DNA of 64,000 nucleotides from Vibrio furnissii CIP 102972 (GCF_000176175.1 NZ_ACZP01000020.1:124001-188000), one strand, 5' to 3'; counted from the stretch's first letter, positions 9,536 through 19,392 are shown. Numbers and translations are program-made. Notes: generated by a model not told the origin, from the letters alone.

Positions 9536-10765
9536 TTACTTCACTGTCACAAACTCAGGGTAAGACTCTACACCGCAGTCGTGCATGTCCATACCGGTCA
9601 TCTCTTCTTCTTCAGAGACACGGATACCCATCGTCGCTTTCAGGATGCCCCACACAATCAAGCTTGCAATGAAGACCCAAGCAAAGATCACCACCGAACC
9701 GAGCAACTGAGCACCGAACGTCGTATCTGCATTGCTCAGAGGCACAACCATCAGGCCAAAGAAACCACACACACCGTGAACCGAGATAGCGCCCACTGGA
9801 TCATCGATTTTCAATTTATCCAGCGCCACAATCGCGAACACCACAATCACACCTGCAACCGCACCGATTGCCACCGAGTATAGTGGTGATGGTGACAGCG
9901 GATCCGCTGTAATCGCAACAAGGCCTGCCAACGCACCGTTCAGCACCATCGTTAGGTCAGCTTTGCCCCACGTGGTTTTACATACCAGCAGCGCAGCAAT
10001 CGCACCGGCAGCAGGCGCCGCGTTGGTGTTGAGGAACACTTTACCGACAGCGGTCGCGTTTTCAAAGTCAGACACCATCAATTGAGAGCCGCCGTTGAAG
10101 CCGAACCAACCTAACCACAGGATGAATGTACCCAACGTCGCCAGTGGCATGTTGGAACCTGGAATCGGGTAAACTTCACCGTTTTTGCCATATTTCCCTT
10201 TACGCGCGCCCAGCAATAGAACCCCTGCCAGCGCCGCAGCTGCACCCGCCATGTGAACGATACCTGAACCCGCGAAGTCGCTGAAACCAGCCGCAGACAG
10301 GAAGCCGCCGCCCCAAGTCCAATACCCTTCAATGGTGTAGATGAAGGTTGTAAACACGACCGCGAAAATCAGGAAAGCCCACAATTTCATGCGCTCTGCA
10401 ACGGCGCCCGAGACCACAGACATGGACGTGGCTACAAACACCACTTGGAAGAAGAAATCCGACTCGAGAGAGTGGTCCGCGCCATCTGCTTGGCTACCAA
10501 TCAAGGCACCAAAAGATGGTAACCAACCCGCTTCGGCATTATCAACATACATGATGTTGTAGCCGACCACGAGGTAAGTGGTACAAGCAATCGCGTACAG
10601 TACAAAGTTTTTAGTCAGAATTTCCGTGGTGTTTTTTGAACGCACGAGGCCAGCTTCCAGCATGGCAAACCCTGCCGCCATCCACATGACCAATGCGCCC
10701 GAAATGAGGAAAAAGAATGTATCCAGTGCGTAGCGCAACTCCGCTACCGTAACTGACAGTTCCAT
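9536..10765 (-). CDS. amtB: Ammonium transporter AmtB
   Basis: This trimeric inner-membrane channel takes up ammonium when nitrogen is scarce. The protein is 409 aa with about 11 hydrophobic helices. It carries the first-helix AMLEAGLVRSKN block, and the pore histidines in GIVHMAGAAAALAG and SVHGVCGFFG. It lies 26 bp behind glnK. GlnK blocks the channel when it is de-uridylylated, so the two genes form a functional pair. Transcription is expected from the sigma-54 type promoter ahead of glnK. Confidence 0.96.
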   Translation of the reverse strand: MELSVTVAELRYALDTFFFLISGALVMWMAAGFAMLEAGLVRSKNTTEILTKNFVLYAIACTTYLVVGYNIMYVDNAEAGWLPSFGALIGSQADGADHSLESDFFFQVVFVATSMSVVSGAVAERMKLWAFLIFAVVFTTFIYTIEGYWTWGGGFLSAAGFSDFAGSGIVHMAGAAAALAGVLLLGARKGKYGKNGEVYPIPGSNMPLATLGTFILWLGWFGFNGGSQLMVSDFENATAVGKVFLNTNAAPAAGAIAALLVCKTTWGKADLTMVLNGALAGLVAITADPLSPSPLYSVAIGAVAGVIVVFAIVALDKLKIDDPVGAISVHGVCGFFGLMVVPLSNADTTFGAQLLGSVVIFAWVFIASLIVWGILKATMGIRVSEEEEMTGMDMHDCGVESYPEFVTVK

Positions 10766-10791
10766 AATAGTCGTCTCCAGTCCTTTGAATC

Positions 10792-11130
10792 TTAAAGTGC
10801 TTCCGCGTCCATTTCGCCTGTGCGAATACGAACTGCGTGGCTCAAGTCGTAAACAAAAATTTTGCCATCGCCAATCTTGCCCGTGTGTGCGGCTTTGATG
10901 ATCGCTTCTAGCACACGATCGACATTGTCCGCTTGTGTGGCGATTTCGATTTTCACCTTCGGTAGAAAGTCCACTTGGTACTCTGCACCACGGTAAAGTT
11001 CGGTATGACCTTTCTGACGGCCAAAGCCTTTGACTTCTGATACGGTCATCCCTTCGATGCCGACATCGGCCAGGGCTTCACGAACATCGTCAAGTTTGAA
11101 TGGTTTGATGATTGCGTTAATGAGTTTCAT
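10792..11130 (-). CDS. glnK: Nitrogen regulatory protein P-II (GlnK)
   Basis: This trimeric signal protein of 112 aa senses 2-oxoglutarate, ATP/ADP and glutamine state, and controls AmtB and other nitrogen targets. The start at 11130 (MKLINAIIKPFKLDDVREAL) has a GAGAGGA ribosome site; an upstream in-frame ATG at 11157 would add nine non-conserved residues. The T-loop KGHTELYRGAEY holds the uridylylation site Tyr51. Linkage to amtB favours the name glnK over glnB; sequence alone would allow either. GlnE, another enzyme of this circuit, is at the far right of the window. Confidence 0.94.
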   Translation of the reverse strand: MKLINAIIKPFKLDDVREALADVGIEGMTVSEVKGFGRQKGHTELYRGAEYQVDFLPKVKIEIATQADNVDRVLEAIIKAAHTGKIGDGKIFVYDLSHAVRIRTGEMDAEAL

Positions 11131-11172
11131 CGCGTCCTCTCTGAAGCTGTAGTCCATTTACAGTTCTATTAA

Positions 11173-11188
11173 TCCAAGGTGCGTGCCA
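11173..11188 (-). promoter_or_regulatory. Sigma-54 type promoter of glnK-amtB
   Basis: The minus strand reads TGGCACGCACCTTGGA. This matches the -24/-12 consensus TGGCAC-N5-TTGC with correct spacing; only the last C of TTGC is G here. The expected transcription start is about 30 bp before the glnK ATG. Confidence 0.7.
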
Positions 11189-11234
11189 ACTTTTTAACTG
11201 ATTGATAAATAATAACTTAGTGAGATTTCGCTTC

Positions 11235-11274
11235 AAAAAACAAAAAGGGTTGCACATTTATCGTGCAACCCTTT
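11235..11274 (-). terminator. yacL terminator containing an NtrC-type palindrome
   Basis: A 12-bp perfect stem (AAAGGGTTGCAC / GTGCAACCCTTT, 7-nt loop) is followed on the minus strand by two T-runs. It is the terminator of yacL, 60 bp past its stop. The core TGCAC-N7-GTGCA at 11251-11267 also has the exact arrangement of an NtrC enhancer site, and its centre is about 80 bp upstream of the -12 element of the glnK promoter. Confidence 0.75.
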
Positions 11275-11336
11275 CCCAAAAATAAGGCGACTTTTGCTTT
11301 CTTCACCACATGGGTGCAGCTTGACGAGAGGCCAAC

Positions 11337-11708
11337 TCAGTAACCGGCGAGGAAATCCTGCCATTGCATCAACAGCGACTCAAAATCTTCCAGGCCGCAC
11401 TGCGCTACACTCTCACTGTCATAAAGTTCAAATTCACTTTCTAACTCAATATCATGGCCATAGTTCAGCGCGTTATCCTGCACCGTCACTTCGTCCCCAC
11501 AAATCATCAGTGAGATTTCACGCCCCGGGTATGACCACTCTTGTGCAGGACATTGGTGCGCTTTTTCCAACAGCGCCAACACATGCTCGATTTTTGTGCG
11601 ATCTTGCGCGATTTCTTCTTGCAGCCAGCGAGCCACAATCTGATGCTCCATACTGCAGGTGACGTAATACTCGCCCAGCAGCGTATTTTTGGTGAATTCA
11701 AATTCCAT
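11337..11708 (-). CDS. yacL: UPF0231 family protein YacL
   Basis: This is a small acidic cytoplasmic protein of 123 aa, homologous to E. coli YacL. Its function is unknown. The conserved C-terminal SVAQCGLEDFESLL block and MEFEF N-terminus are visible. The start at 11708 is chosen by homology; the frame extends upstream to an ATG at 11774 with non-conserved residues. In E. coli and Vibrio the gene sits beside acnB, as here, and it may be read from its own promoter because a terminator separates it from acnB. Confidence 0.85.
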   Translation of the reverse strand: MEFEFTKNTLLGEYYVTCSMEHQIVARWLQEEIAQDRTKIEHVLALLEKAHQCPAQEWSYPGREISLMICGDEVTVQDNALNYGHDIELESEFELYDSESVAQCGLEDFESLLMQWQDFLAGY

Positions 11709-11782
11709 CGATGATGACCGATTAATGACGATGGCGCGAGTATAGCGCCAGCGAAACCGAATGACGAGCCTCAATCCGGCAC

Positions 11783-11811
11783 AAAAAAAGGCCGCTGCAA
11801 GCAGCGACCTT
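11783..11811 (-). terminator. Terminator of acnB
   Basis: On the minus strand AAGGTCGCTGC pairs with GCAGCGGCCTT (one G-U pair) and is followed by seven Ts. It begins 22 bp past the acnB stop codon. Confidence 0.88.
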
Positions 11812-11832
11812 CAATCGTCATTTCATCCGTAA

Positions 11833-14430
11833 TTAAGCGGGTTCTTGGAAAATCACGGTATCCGCTTTCTTGGTGTAATCACTCATGCGGTGGAAGTTCA
11901 GGTAACGGTAGGTATCAGCTGCCGTCGCGTCGATCTGTTTCGCGTATTCCAGATACTCTTGCAACGTTGGAATGCGGCCGAGAATCGCGCCCACAGCCGA
12001 CAGCTCTGCCGATGCCAAGTACACGTTCGCCCCGGTGCCCAAACGGTTCGGGAAGTTACGTGTTGACGTCGACATCACCGTCGCTTTATCTGCCACACGT
12101 GCTTGGTTACCCATACACAGTGAACATCCCGGCGTTTCAATGCGCACACCCGAACGGCCAAAGATGCCGTAGTAGCCTTCTTCCGTCAGTTGATCGCGGT
12201 CCATCTTGGTTGGCGGTGCCACCCAAAGACGCGTTTCTAGCTGACCGTTGAATTTATCCAGCAGTTTACCTGCAGCGCGGAAGTGACCGATGTTGGTCAT
12301 GCACGAACCGATGAACACTTCATCAATCGGTGTGCCTTGAACTTCAGACAGCGGACGCGCGTCATCTGGATCGTTTGGCGCACAAAGAATCGGTTCTTTG
12401 ATGTCGGCCAAGTCGATTTCGATCACGTGTGCATATTCTGCGTCTTTGTCCGCTTCCATCAGATCTGGCGTCGCCAACCATGCTTCCATCGCTTTAATGC
12501 GACGTTCGATCGTGCGGCGATCACCGTAACCTTCTGCGATCATCCATTTCAGCATGGTGATGTTCGAGTTCAGGTATTCGGCGATAGATGCTTGCGACAA
12601 TTTAACCGTACAACCGGCCGCTGAACGCTCTGCTGATGCATCCGACAGTTCGAATGCCTGTTCAACCGTCAGGTGTTCAACCCCTTCGATTTCCAGCACG
12701 CGGCCAGAGAATTCGTTGATCTTACCGGCTTTTTCAACCGTCAGCAGGCCTTGTTTGATGCCGTAGTAAGGAATCGCATGCACCAAGTCACGCAGCGTGA
12801 TCCCCGGTTGCATGTCCCCTTTGAAACGCACCAGAATGGACTCCGGCATATCGAGCGGCATAACACCCGTTGCAGCAGCAAATGCCACCAAGCCAGAACC
12901 GGCTGGGAATGAAATCCCCAGTGGGAAACGCGTATGCGAGTCACCCCCCGTACCCACCGTATCCGGCAGCAGCATGCGGTTCAGCCATGAGTGAATCACA
13001 CCGTCGCCTGGGCGCAGTGACACGCCGCCGCGGTTCATGATGAAGTCTGGGAGTGTGTGGTGCGTTTGCACGTCAACGGGTTTTGGATAAGCCGAAGTGT
13101 GACAGAACGACTGCATCACCAGATCCGCAGAGAAGCCAAGACAGGCCAAATCTTTCAGCTCGTCACGCGTCATTGGACCGGTGGTGTCCTGAGAACCCAC
13201 AGTGGTCATCTTCGGCTCACAGTATGTGCCAGGACGAATCCCTTCGACGCCACACGCTTTGCCGACCATTTTCTGTGCCAGCGTGAAGCCTTTGCCGCTG
13301 TCTGCGACAGGAACTGGGCGACGGAACACGGTGGATGCTTCCAGATTCAGTGCTTGACGCGCTTTGTCTGTCAAACCGCGGCCCACAATCAGAGGAATAC
13401 GGCCACCCGCACGGACTTCGTCGATCAGCACGTCGGTTTTCAGCTTGAATGTCGCAAGGACTTCACCGGTGTCGTGGTTGCACACTTTGCCTTCGTATGG
13501 GTAAACATCAATCACATCACCCATGTTCAGTTTTGACACGTCCACTTCGATTGGCAGAGCGCCCGCATCTTCCATGGTGTTGAAGAAGATCGGTGCAATC
13601 TTACCGCCCAGCACATAGCCGCCAGCGCGTTTGTTCGGGACGTTTGGAATGTCATCGCCCATGAACCACAGTACTGAGTTGGTCGCCGACTTACGCGAAG
13701 AACCCGTACCGACAACATCACCGACGTAAACCAGTTGGTGGCCTTTTTCTTTCAGTGCTTCAATTTGGTTAATTGGACCAATTTGTCCCGGCGCATCCGG
13801 CACGATGCCGTCGCGTTCGTTTTTCAGCATCGCGAGCGCGTGCACAGGAATATCCGGACGTGACCATGCATCGGGTGCTGGTGACAAATCATCCGTGTTG
13901 GTTTCACCCGTCACTTTAAAGACGGTCAATGTGATTTTTTCAGCCAGTGCAGGCTTCGACAGGAACCATTCTGCTTCTGCCCAAGATTCCAGCACCTGTT
14001 TGGCGAACGCGTTGCCCGCTTTGGCTTTTTCTTCGACGTCGTAGAACGCATCAAACATCAACAGTGTGTGCGACAACGCGGTGGCTGCGATGGGTGCCAA
14101 TTGGGCGTCATCCAGCAGCGATACCAGCGGTTCGATGTTGTAACCACCTTGCATAGTGCCGAGCAAAGTCGCCGCTTTTTCGCGACTAACCAGCGGAGAT
14201 GACACATCGCCTTTCGTGATTGCGGTGAGAAAGCCTGCTTTTACATACGCAGCTTCGTCAACGCCTGGAGGAATACGGTTCTCAAGCAGATCAAGAAGAA
14301 CATCTTCTTCACCTTGCGGGGGATTTTTGAGTAACTCAACAAGTCCAGCGACTTGCTCAGCGTCTAGGGGTTTAGGTACAACTCCTTCAGCAGCACGCTC
14401 TTCGACGTGTTTACGGTAGGCTTCAAGCAC
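11833..14430 (-). CDS. acnB: Aconitate hydratase B
   Basis: This main TCA-cycle aconitase interconverts citrate and isocitrate, and can also handle 2-methylisocitrate. The protein is 865 aa, the same length as E. coli AcnB. The HEAT-like N-terminal domain characteristic of AcnB (MLEAYRKHVEERAAEGVVPK) comes first, then the swivel domain, then the [4Fe-4S] domains. Cluster cysteines are in FIGSCMTNIGHF and CSLCMGNQARV near residues 710 and 769-772. It is monocistronic with its own terminator. A TATAAT on the minus strand at 14463-14468 is a plausible -10 element. Apo-AcnB of the family binds mRNA when iron is low; whether it does so here cannot be seen. Confidence 0.97.
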   Translation of the reverse strand: MLEAYRKHVEERAAEGVVPKPLDAEQVAGLVELLKNPPQGEEDVLLDLLENRIPPGVDEAAYVKAGFLTAITKGDVSSPLVSREKAATLLGTMQGGYNIEPLVSLLDDAQLAPIAATALSHTLLMFDAFYDVEEKAKAGNAFAKQVLESWAEAEWFLSKPALAEKITLTVFKVTGETNTDDLSPAPDAWSRPDIPVHALAMLKNERDGIVPDAPGQIGPINQIEALKEKGHQLVYVGDVVGTGSSRKSATNSVLWFMGDDIPNVPNKRAGGYVLGGKIAPIFFNTMEDAGALPIEVDVSKLNMGDVIDVYPYEGKVCNHDTGEVLATFKLKTDVLIDEVRAGGRIPLIVGRGLTDKARQALNLEASTVFRRPVPVADSGKGFTLAQKMVGKACGVEGIRPGTYCEPKMTTVGSQDTTGPMTRDELKDLACLGFSADLVMQSFCHTSAYPKPVDVQTHHTLPDFIMNRGGVSLRPGDGVIHSWLNRMLLPDTVGTGGDSHTRFPLGISFPAGSGLVAFAAATGVMPLDMPESILVRFKGDMQPGITLRDLVHAIPYYGIKQGLLTVEKAGKINEFSGRVLEIEGVEHLTVEQAFELSDASAERSAAGCTVKLSQASIAEYLNSNITMLKWMIAEGYGDRRTIERRIKAMEAWLATPDLMEADKDAEYAHVIEIDLADIKEPILCAPNDPDDARPLSEVQGTPIDEVFIGSCMTNIGHFRAAGKLLDKFNGQLETRLWVAPPTKMDRDQLTEEGYYGIFGRSGVRIETPGCSLCMGNQARVADKATVMSTSTRNFPNRLGTGANVYLASAELSAVGAILGRIPTLQEYLEYAKQIDATAADTYRYLNFHRMSDYTKKADTVIFQEPA

Positions 14431-14674
14431 GACTTTTTCCTCTCATTGCGGTTCACCCAATTATTATAAAAATGTGAGTGAACATCCTTGGAAACTTGGC
14501 TCTCCGTTGCCCATGTTTTCATTCAAATTTGACTGAGAAACAGCGCCCTAGAGGCCAAACTGTGGGCGTCAGGATAGCAAAATTAACGATAAATTAAAAT
14601 CTCATCATTTTGACCAACATAGCAACTTAAGACGAAAGTTATAGGAAATCATGTTCACAATTTCCGTTCTTCAG

Positions 14675-16978
14675 CTATTTGAACGTGGTGCCGATGATCA
14701 GATAAATCGAATCGTATTTCTGCTCTGTGCGTCCGTAACCGAACATGATTGGACCGATTGGAGAGTCCACGCCGGTAAATACTGATCCCGCAGCGTACAA
14801 CGGCGCGGTATCAATTCTTAAATCAGGATCAGACCAAACGCCACCGTACTCGATCGAAGCACCGAGATAGACTGGTGACGTAAACAGGCCAAAATCATTG
14901 TCAAACCAACGGTAGCGATAGATCAGGTTCGCGTACGCTTTGTTCTGACCAATCAAGCTGTTGCGGGAAATTCCCGACAAGTTGAGAAAACCACCGATGG
15001 TTTTCGGATCGATCGGCTGAATCGAATTTTTGCTCTTCACGATGCCGTAATCAATGTTGCCGACCAAAGTATGACGATTTAGGAAGCTGTAAGCCGTGAT
15101 CACCTTCGCGGAGAGCTCATAAACCGTATCCGACGCATCGTCGGCCACGCCACTTTCTTTCATGGAGACATCATCGTGCGAGATGAGGTACTCCAAATCG
15201 ATGTACACCCCGTTGTTCGGCAAGCTGAAATCATCCAACGAGTCGATCCGGTAGTTCAGGAACACCCCCTGGCGCGTGAATTCCATATCAGCAAAATCAG
15301 GTAGCGTGGAGTACTTCGCCGAGCCATCGGAATAGCGTCCGCCGACTTTAAACTCTTGCCACAACTTGGCTTGGTAGCCCAGCGCCGCTTCCGCCATGAA
15401 GGTCTGATAGGTCACAGGGAAATAGTTGCGGCTCGCCGACAGCGTGGTGTCTTCAAAGCCCGTGACCGGCACGCTGCGGTTTTCATCGGTATAGCGCAAG
15501 GTGGCAGTATAAAACGCCTTTTGTCCTGAGCGCACGGGTGAATAGAGCTCCGCTTCCAGCAACTTATCGGTGCCAATGTTCAGGTTGACCGCAAGCTCGG
15601 CACCGTGTGAGTTGATGTCGGTAAAATTGAGTGAGCCGCCAATCGAGTATTGGCTGTCGGTATTGAAATCATCTTCGAGGAAGAAGCGGAAATTGAGGTA
15701 ATTGGGGCCCCATGATTTCTCATGAACATCAATGACCAGATTGTTTTCGCCATCTTTTTCTTCGTATTGGTAACTCACCAACTTGAAGCGATCCAGCGCA
15801 TACAAATCCTGAACGCTCGATTCAATTTGTTCGGTCGAGAGCTTTTCCCCCGCCTCCAGATGCAGGCGGTTTTGCAACAACACATCACTGTAGTGGGATT
15901 GGTTATTGATGACGACATGATCGACGGTGATGGTATCGCCGTATTTCAGTTGGCGACGCAAGGTTTCTTTGCGATCGATATAATGCTGATAATCGGCACT
16001 GGTTAACGACAGCCTCTTGAGGTGATCCGATTGCTCCATCGCCGATTGATAGCCTTTCACAAACGCATCCGGCATCTTATCGAACTCAGTGGTTTCCATC
16101 AGGCCCACTTGTGGACGCAACAGCACATCATCTTCAGTCAGCGTTTCCGCTTGCAGTTCGGTACTGCGGCGCACCAGATAGTTCGACAGTTGGTCGGCAA
16201 CGGTGAGAAAGTTCGTGAACGCTTCCTGACTTTTGTAATCGGTACTGATATCGACCGCAATCACCACATCCGCACCCATTTGACGCGCCACATCGACCGG
16301 CATGTTGTTGGTCACACCGCCATCAACCAGCCAGCGGCCATCGATTTCATACGGCGGTAATGCGCCCGGCACCGACATACTCGCCATCATCGCATCGACC
16401 AAGTAGCCTTTGTCGAGCACCACCGGTTCCAGTTTGATGATGTCGGTGGCGACCGCGCGAAACGGCACCACCAAATCATCAAACGATTGAAACGGCATGA
16501 GGTTACCCGAGGTTTCACGCAGAATACGCAGCATGTTCTGCCCCTGCACCACACCGCGCGGCGCGTAAACCCCATCCAAACGCACACCGAGATCGGTGGT
16601 CAGCTGGTAGCGGTCTTCATATTCTTTGTCGCGCACGCGGCGCTGACTGCGGTTCACGCGGTCGCGGTAGCCGGTATTCCAATCCACACTGTAAATGAAG
16701 CTTTCGATTTCATCGGCACTCATCCCAGTGGCATAAAGCCCTGCGACATACGCGCCCATGCTGGTACCGATCACGATATCCACCGGCACATGCATCTCTT
16801 CCAGAGCTTTGAGCACCCCCATGTGCGCAGCGCCCTTTGCGCCACCGCCGGCCAACACTAACGCGATTTTCGGTCGAGGATGTCCCAACACCAAAGCCTC
16901 AGAAGGCGCTTGTGCCGATACCATCGCAGGCCAGATCAGAGCTGGAATACACAATATGCTGAACAGCCAACGGGTCAC
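14675..16978 (-). CDS. Patatin-like phospholipase with C-terminal Omp85-type barrel (type Vd)
   Basis: This is a predicted surface-exposed or secreted lipid hydrolase of 767 aa. A signal peptide (MTRWLFSILCIPALIWPAMVSAQA) is followed by a patatin domain with the oxyanion loop GGGAKGAAHMG, the nucleophile elbow GTSMG (catalytic Ser) and the catalytic Asp in DGGVTNNMP. A POTRA-like segment (around residues 350-430) and a 16-strand BamA-type barrel run to the C-terminus. This is the PlpD/FplA architecture of type Vd autotransporters. The start is a GTG with AAGGAC six bases upstream. In V. cholerae the same locus holds VC0603. Activity and secretion are inferred from the domain order. The gene stands alone between acnB and mrcB. 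Confidence 0.88.
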   Translation of the reverse strand: MTRWLFSILCIPALIWPAMVSAQAPSEALVLGHPRPKIALVLAGGGAKGAAHMGVLKALEEMHVPVDIVIGTSMGAYVAGLYATGMSADEIESFIYSVDWNTGYRDRVNRSQRRVRDKEYEDRYQLTTDLGVRLDGVYAPRGVVQGQNMLRILRETSGNLMPFQSFDDLVVPFRAVATDIIKLEPVVLDKGYLVDAMMASMSVPGALPPYEIDGRWLVDGGVTNNMPVDVARQMGADVVIAVDISTDYKSQEAFTNFLTVADQLSNYLVRRSTELQAETLTEDDVLLRPQVGLMETTEFDKMPDAFVKGYQSAMEQSDHLKRLSLTSADYQHYIDRKETLRRQLKYGDTITVDHVVINNQSHYSDVLLQNRLHLEAGEKLSTEQIESSVQDLYALDRFKLVSYQYEEKDGENNLVIDVHEKSWGPNYLNFRFFLEDDFNTDSQYSIGGSLNFTDINSHGAELAVNLNIGTDKLLEAELYSPVRSGQKAFYTATLRYTDENRSVPVTGFEDTTLSASRNYFPVTYQTFMAEAALGYQAKLWQEFKVGGRYSDGSAKYSTLPDFADMEFTRQGVFLNYRIDSLDDFSLPNNGVYIDLEYLISHDDVSMKESGVADDASDTVYELSAKVITAYSFLNRHTLVGNIDYGIVKSKNSIQPIDPKTIGGFLNLSGISRNSLIGQNKAYANLIYRYRWFDNDFGLFTSPVYLGASIEYGGVWSDPDLRIDTAPLYAAGSVFTGVDSPIGPIMFGYGRTEQKYDSIYLIIGTTFK

Positions 16979-17043
16979 AGTATGTCCTTCATTACTTTAC
17001 AATCGCGCTACTTTTATCATCAAAACACTATAAACGGGCTCAA

Positions 17044-19392
17044 TCACCACTCAAAGAGTTTTTTCAACCACTCTGTGGGGCGGTTCTCACACTGTTTTTT
17101 CCAACTGCCGGACACATCCCACACTGGCAGTTTGAAATCGTTGTTGCAATCAAGCTCCAAGCCGCCGTCACGTGAAGGAGAGAAACCCACAGTGGTGATG
17201 CCTTGCGGCCACGGCAACACCAGCTTTTCCGGAATGCGATAGCGCAGGTAATCAGCATAGACGCGCAGCGCGCCGCTGGCGCCGGTTAATTTGGTTGGTT
17301 GGTTATCGTCTCGTCCCAGCCAAATCGTGGTCACTTCGCGGCCATCCACACCAACAAACCAGCTGTCGCGACTATCATTACTGGTGCCGGTTTTCCCCGC
17401 CAGTGCTGCCCACGCAAATTGGTTGTTGAGGTAACGCCCCGTGCCTTCCATCACGCCGCGCTTCATCGCGTACGTCGTTAGCCATGCCGCTTGCTGATCG
17501 ACCGCTTGGGACACTTTCGGGATCGATTGATACAGCACATTGCCTTGCAAATCGAGCACACTGCGCAGTGCCGACAACGGCGCTTTCTTGCCAGAGTTCG
17601 TCACGGTTTGGAACATTTGCGCCACTTGATATGGCGTCAAAGAGAACGCCCCGAGGAACATCGACGGCACCGGACGAATTTCATTCCGATTCACGCCCAG
17701 TTTCTCCAGCGTCTTCGACACATTTTCAATGCCCAGTTGCATGCCCAATTGCACGGTCGGCACGTTGAGCGATTTGGCCAGCGCGATGTATAACGGCACT
17801 TCACCTCGGAACTGGCGATCAAAGTTGCGCGGGCTCCACACGGTGCCTTCGCTGCCTTGCAGGGAAATCGGCTTGTCCATCAAGGTGGTCGCCAAATTGT
17901 ATTTTTCCGGCTGCGCCAGTGCGGTCAAATACACCGCGGGTTTCACCAATGAACCAATCGGACGACTGGCATTGAGCGCGCGGTTAAAACCGTCGTATCC
18001 GGTGCGTTTACCGCCCACCATGGCACGAATTTCACCGCTGTTGCGATCCACCGCAATCGCTGCTGCTTCCAACTCTTTGCCAGCGGTGCGCGCCAAAATC
18101 GGCACCTGATTTTCAACCGCGGCTTCGAGCTTGGCTTGCGATACCGGATCGAGCGACGTAAACACACGCAGCCCGGTATCGGATTTAAACACATCACCGA
18201 GTTTTTGCTTGAGTTCAATCGACAACTGCTGGAAGTACGCTGGCTGACGGCTGGCAATGCGCGCATGCTTTTGGACATCCAACGGACGCGTCACCGCTTG
18301 CTCATACTGTTTGGCGGTCAGAATATCTTGGTCCATCATCAGCTTGAGCACCAAATCACGACGCTCTTTGGCACGTTCAGGGAAACGCATCGGGTTGTAG
18401 TAGGACGGGCCTTTCACCATACCAACCAATAACGCGAGCTGGTCAATACGCAATTCTTGCAGCGGCTGGCCAAAGTAGAGGCGCGACGCCAAACCAAAAC
18501 CGTGCACGGCTTCTTTGCCGTTTTGGCCCAGATAGACTTCGTTGAGATAAGCTTCCAAAATGCGATCTTTGCTGTAGCGATAATCGATGATCAGCGCCAT
18601 GTAGGCTTCGCGCAATTTACGCCACAAGGTGCGATCGCTGGATAAGAAAATGTTTTTTGCCAACTGCTGAGTCAACGTACTGCCGCCCTGGACGGTGCGG
18701 CCCGCTTTGACGTTGGCCACCATCGCACGTGCGATTGCCATCGGTGACACACCATCATGTTGATAAAAGTTGCGATCTTCGGTGGTGAGCAGCGCATCGA
18801 TCATCACTTCCGGGAACTGTTCACGACGCAGGAACAAGCGCTGCTCCTGCATGTCTTTTTCCAGCATGCCCAGCATTTTCGGCTCAATGCGCAAGTAGCC
18901 AAGATCACCCCGTTTTTCCAGCGACTGAATGCGGGTCAACCCACTGTCATCAAACATGAGCATCACATGGCGATCCGGCTCCGGCCCATCGGCGAACTCA
19001 AACGGACGACGAATCAGTTCGATACGAGTCGACGAAGCCGAGTATTCACCGGCATAGCGCGGCTGACTCACTTTGCGATAATTGAGCACATCCAGCTCAT
19101 TACGCATCTGTTTGATGCTGATGTCACTGCCCGGTTCGAGGGTCAGAATTCGAGCGTACACCACGGTCGGCAGATCAAACAGTTGCCCTTCAAAGCGCTG
19201 CTTGATCATGCTGTCGAGATAGATACCGGTAAACACCAGCACCGCGGCCAGCGCTAGGCCAACCTTCCAGCCCAAGCTCCACAAACGCTTTAACCACGTG
19301 CGTGAACGGGTGGGTTTGGCTGACGAGGATTTACGCGGCGCACGTTTTTTGGCCGGTGTACGTTTCTTTGGGGATTCGCTTTTCTTGGTCAT
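17044..19392 (-). CDS. mrcB: Penicillin-binding protein 1B (bifunctional peptidoglycan synthase)
   Basis: This inner-membrane enzyme polymerises lipid II and cross-links the glycan strands. The protein is 782 aa: a basic cytoplasmic tail, one transmembrane helix (about 41-59), a UB2H-like domain, a GT51 transglycosylase with EDRNFYQHDGV and QGGSTLTQQLAKN, and a transpeptidase with SLVK (SxxK), SLN (SxN) and KTGTSND (KTG). The UB2H segment suggests activation by an LpoB-type or Vibrio-specific partner. The ATG overlaps the hrpB stop by 4 bp (ATGA), so it is probably translationally coupled. Confidence 0.96.
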   Translation of the reverse strand: MTKKSESPKKRTPAKKRAPRKSSSAKPTRSRTWLKRLWSLGWKVGLALAAVLVFTGIYLDSMIKQRFEGQLFDLPTVVYARILTLEPGSDISIKQMRNELDVLNYRKVSQPRYAGEYSASSTRIELIRRPFEFADGPEPDRHVMLMFDDSGLTRIQSLEKRGDLGYLRIEPKMLGMLEKDMQEQRLFLRREQFPEVMIDALLTTEDRNFYQHDGVSPMAIARAMVANVKAGRTVQGGSTLTQQLAKNIFLSSDRTLWRKLREAYMALIIDYRYSKDRILEAYLNEVYLGQNGKEAVHGFGLASRLYFGQPLQELRIDQLALLVGMVKGPSYYNPMRFPERAKERRDLVLKLMMDQDILTAKQYEQAVTRPLDVQKHARIASRQPAYFQQLSIELKQKLGDVFKSDTGLRVFTSLDPVSQAKLEAAVENQVPILARTAGKELEAAAIAVDRNSGEIRAMVGGKRTGYDGFNRALNASRPIGSLVKPAVYLTALAQPEKYNLATTLMDKPISLQGSEGTVWSPRNFDRQFRGEVPLYIALAKSLNVPTVQLGMQLGIENVSKTLEKLGVNRNEIRPVPSMFLGAFSLTPYQVAQMFQTVTNSGKKAPLSALRSVLDLQGNVLYQSIPKVSQAVDQQAAWLTTYAMKRGVMEGTGRYLNNQFAWAALAGKTGTSNDSRDSWFVGVDGREVTTIWLGRDDNQPTKLTGASGALRVYADYLRYRIPEKLVLPWPQGITTVGFSPSRDGGLELDCNNDFKLPVWDVSGSWKKQCENRPTEWLKKLFEW

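Noticed and set aside
14440..14500. CRP site upstream of acnB (TGTGAGTGAAC)
   Set aside because: Only one half site matches; the second half is absent at the right spacing.
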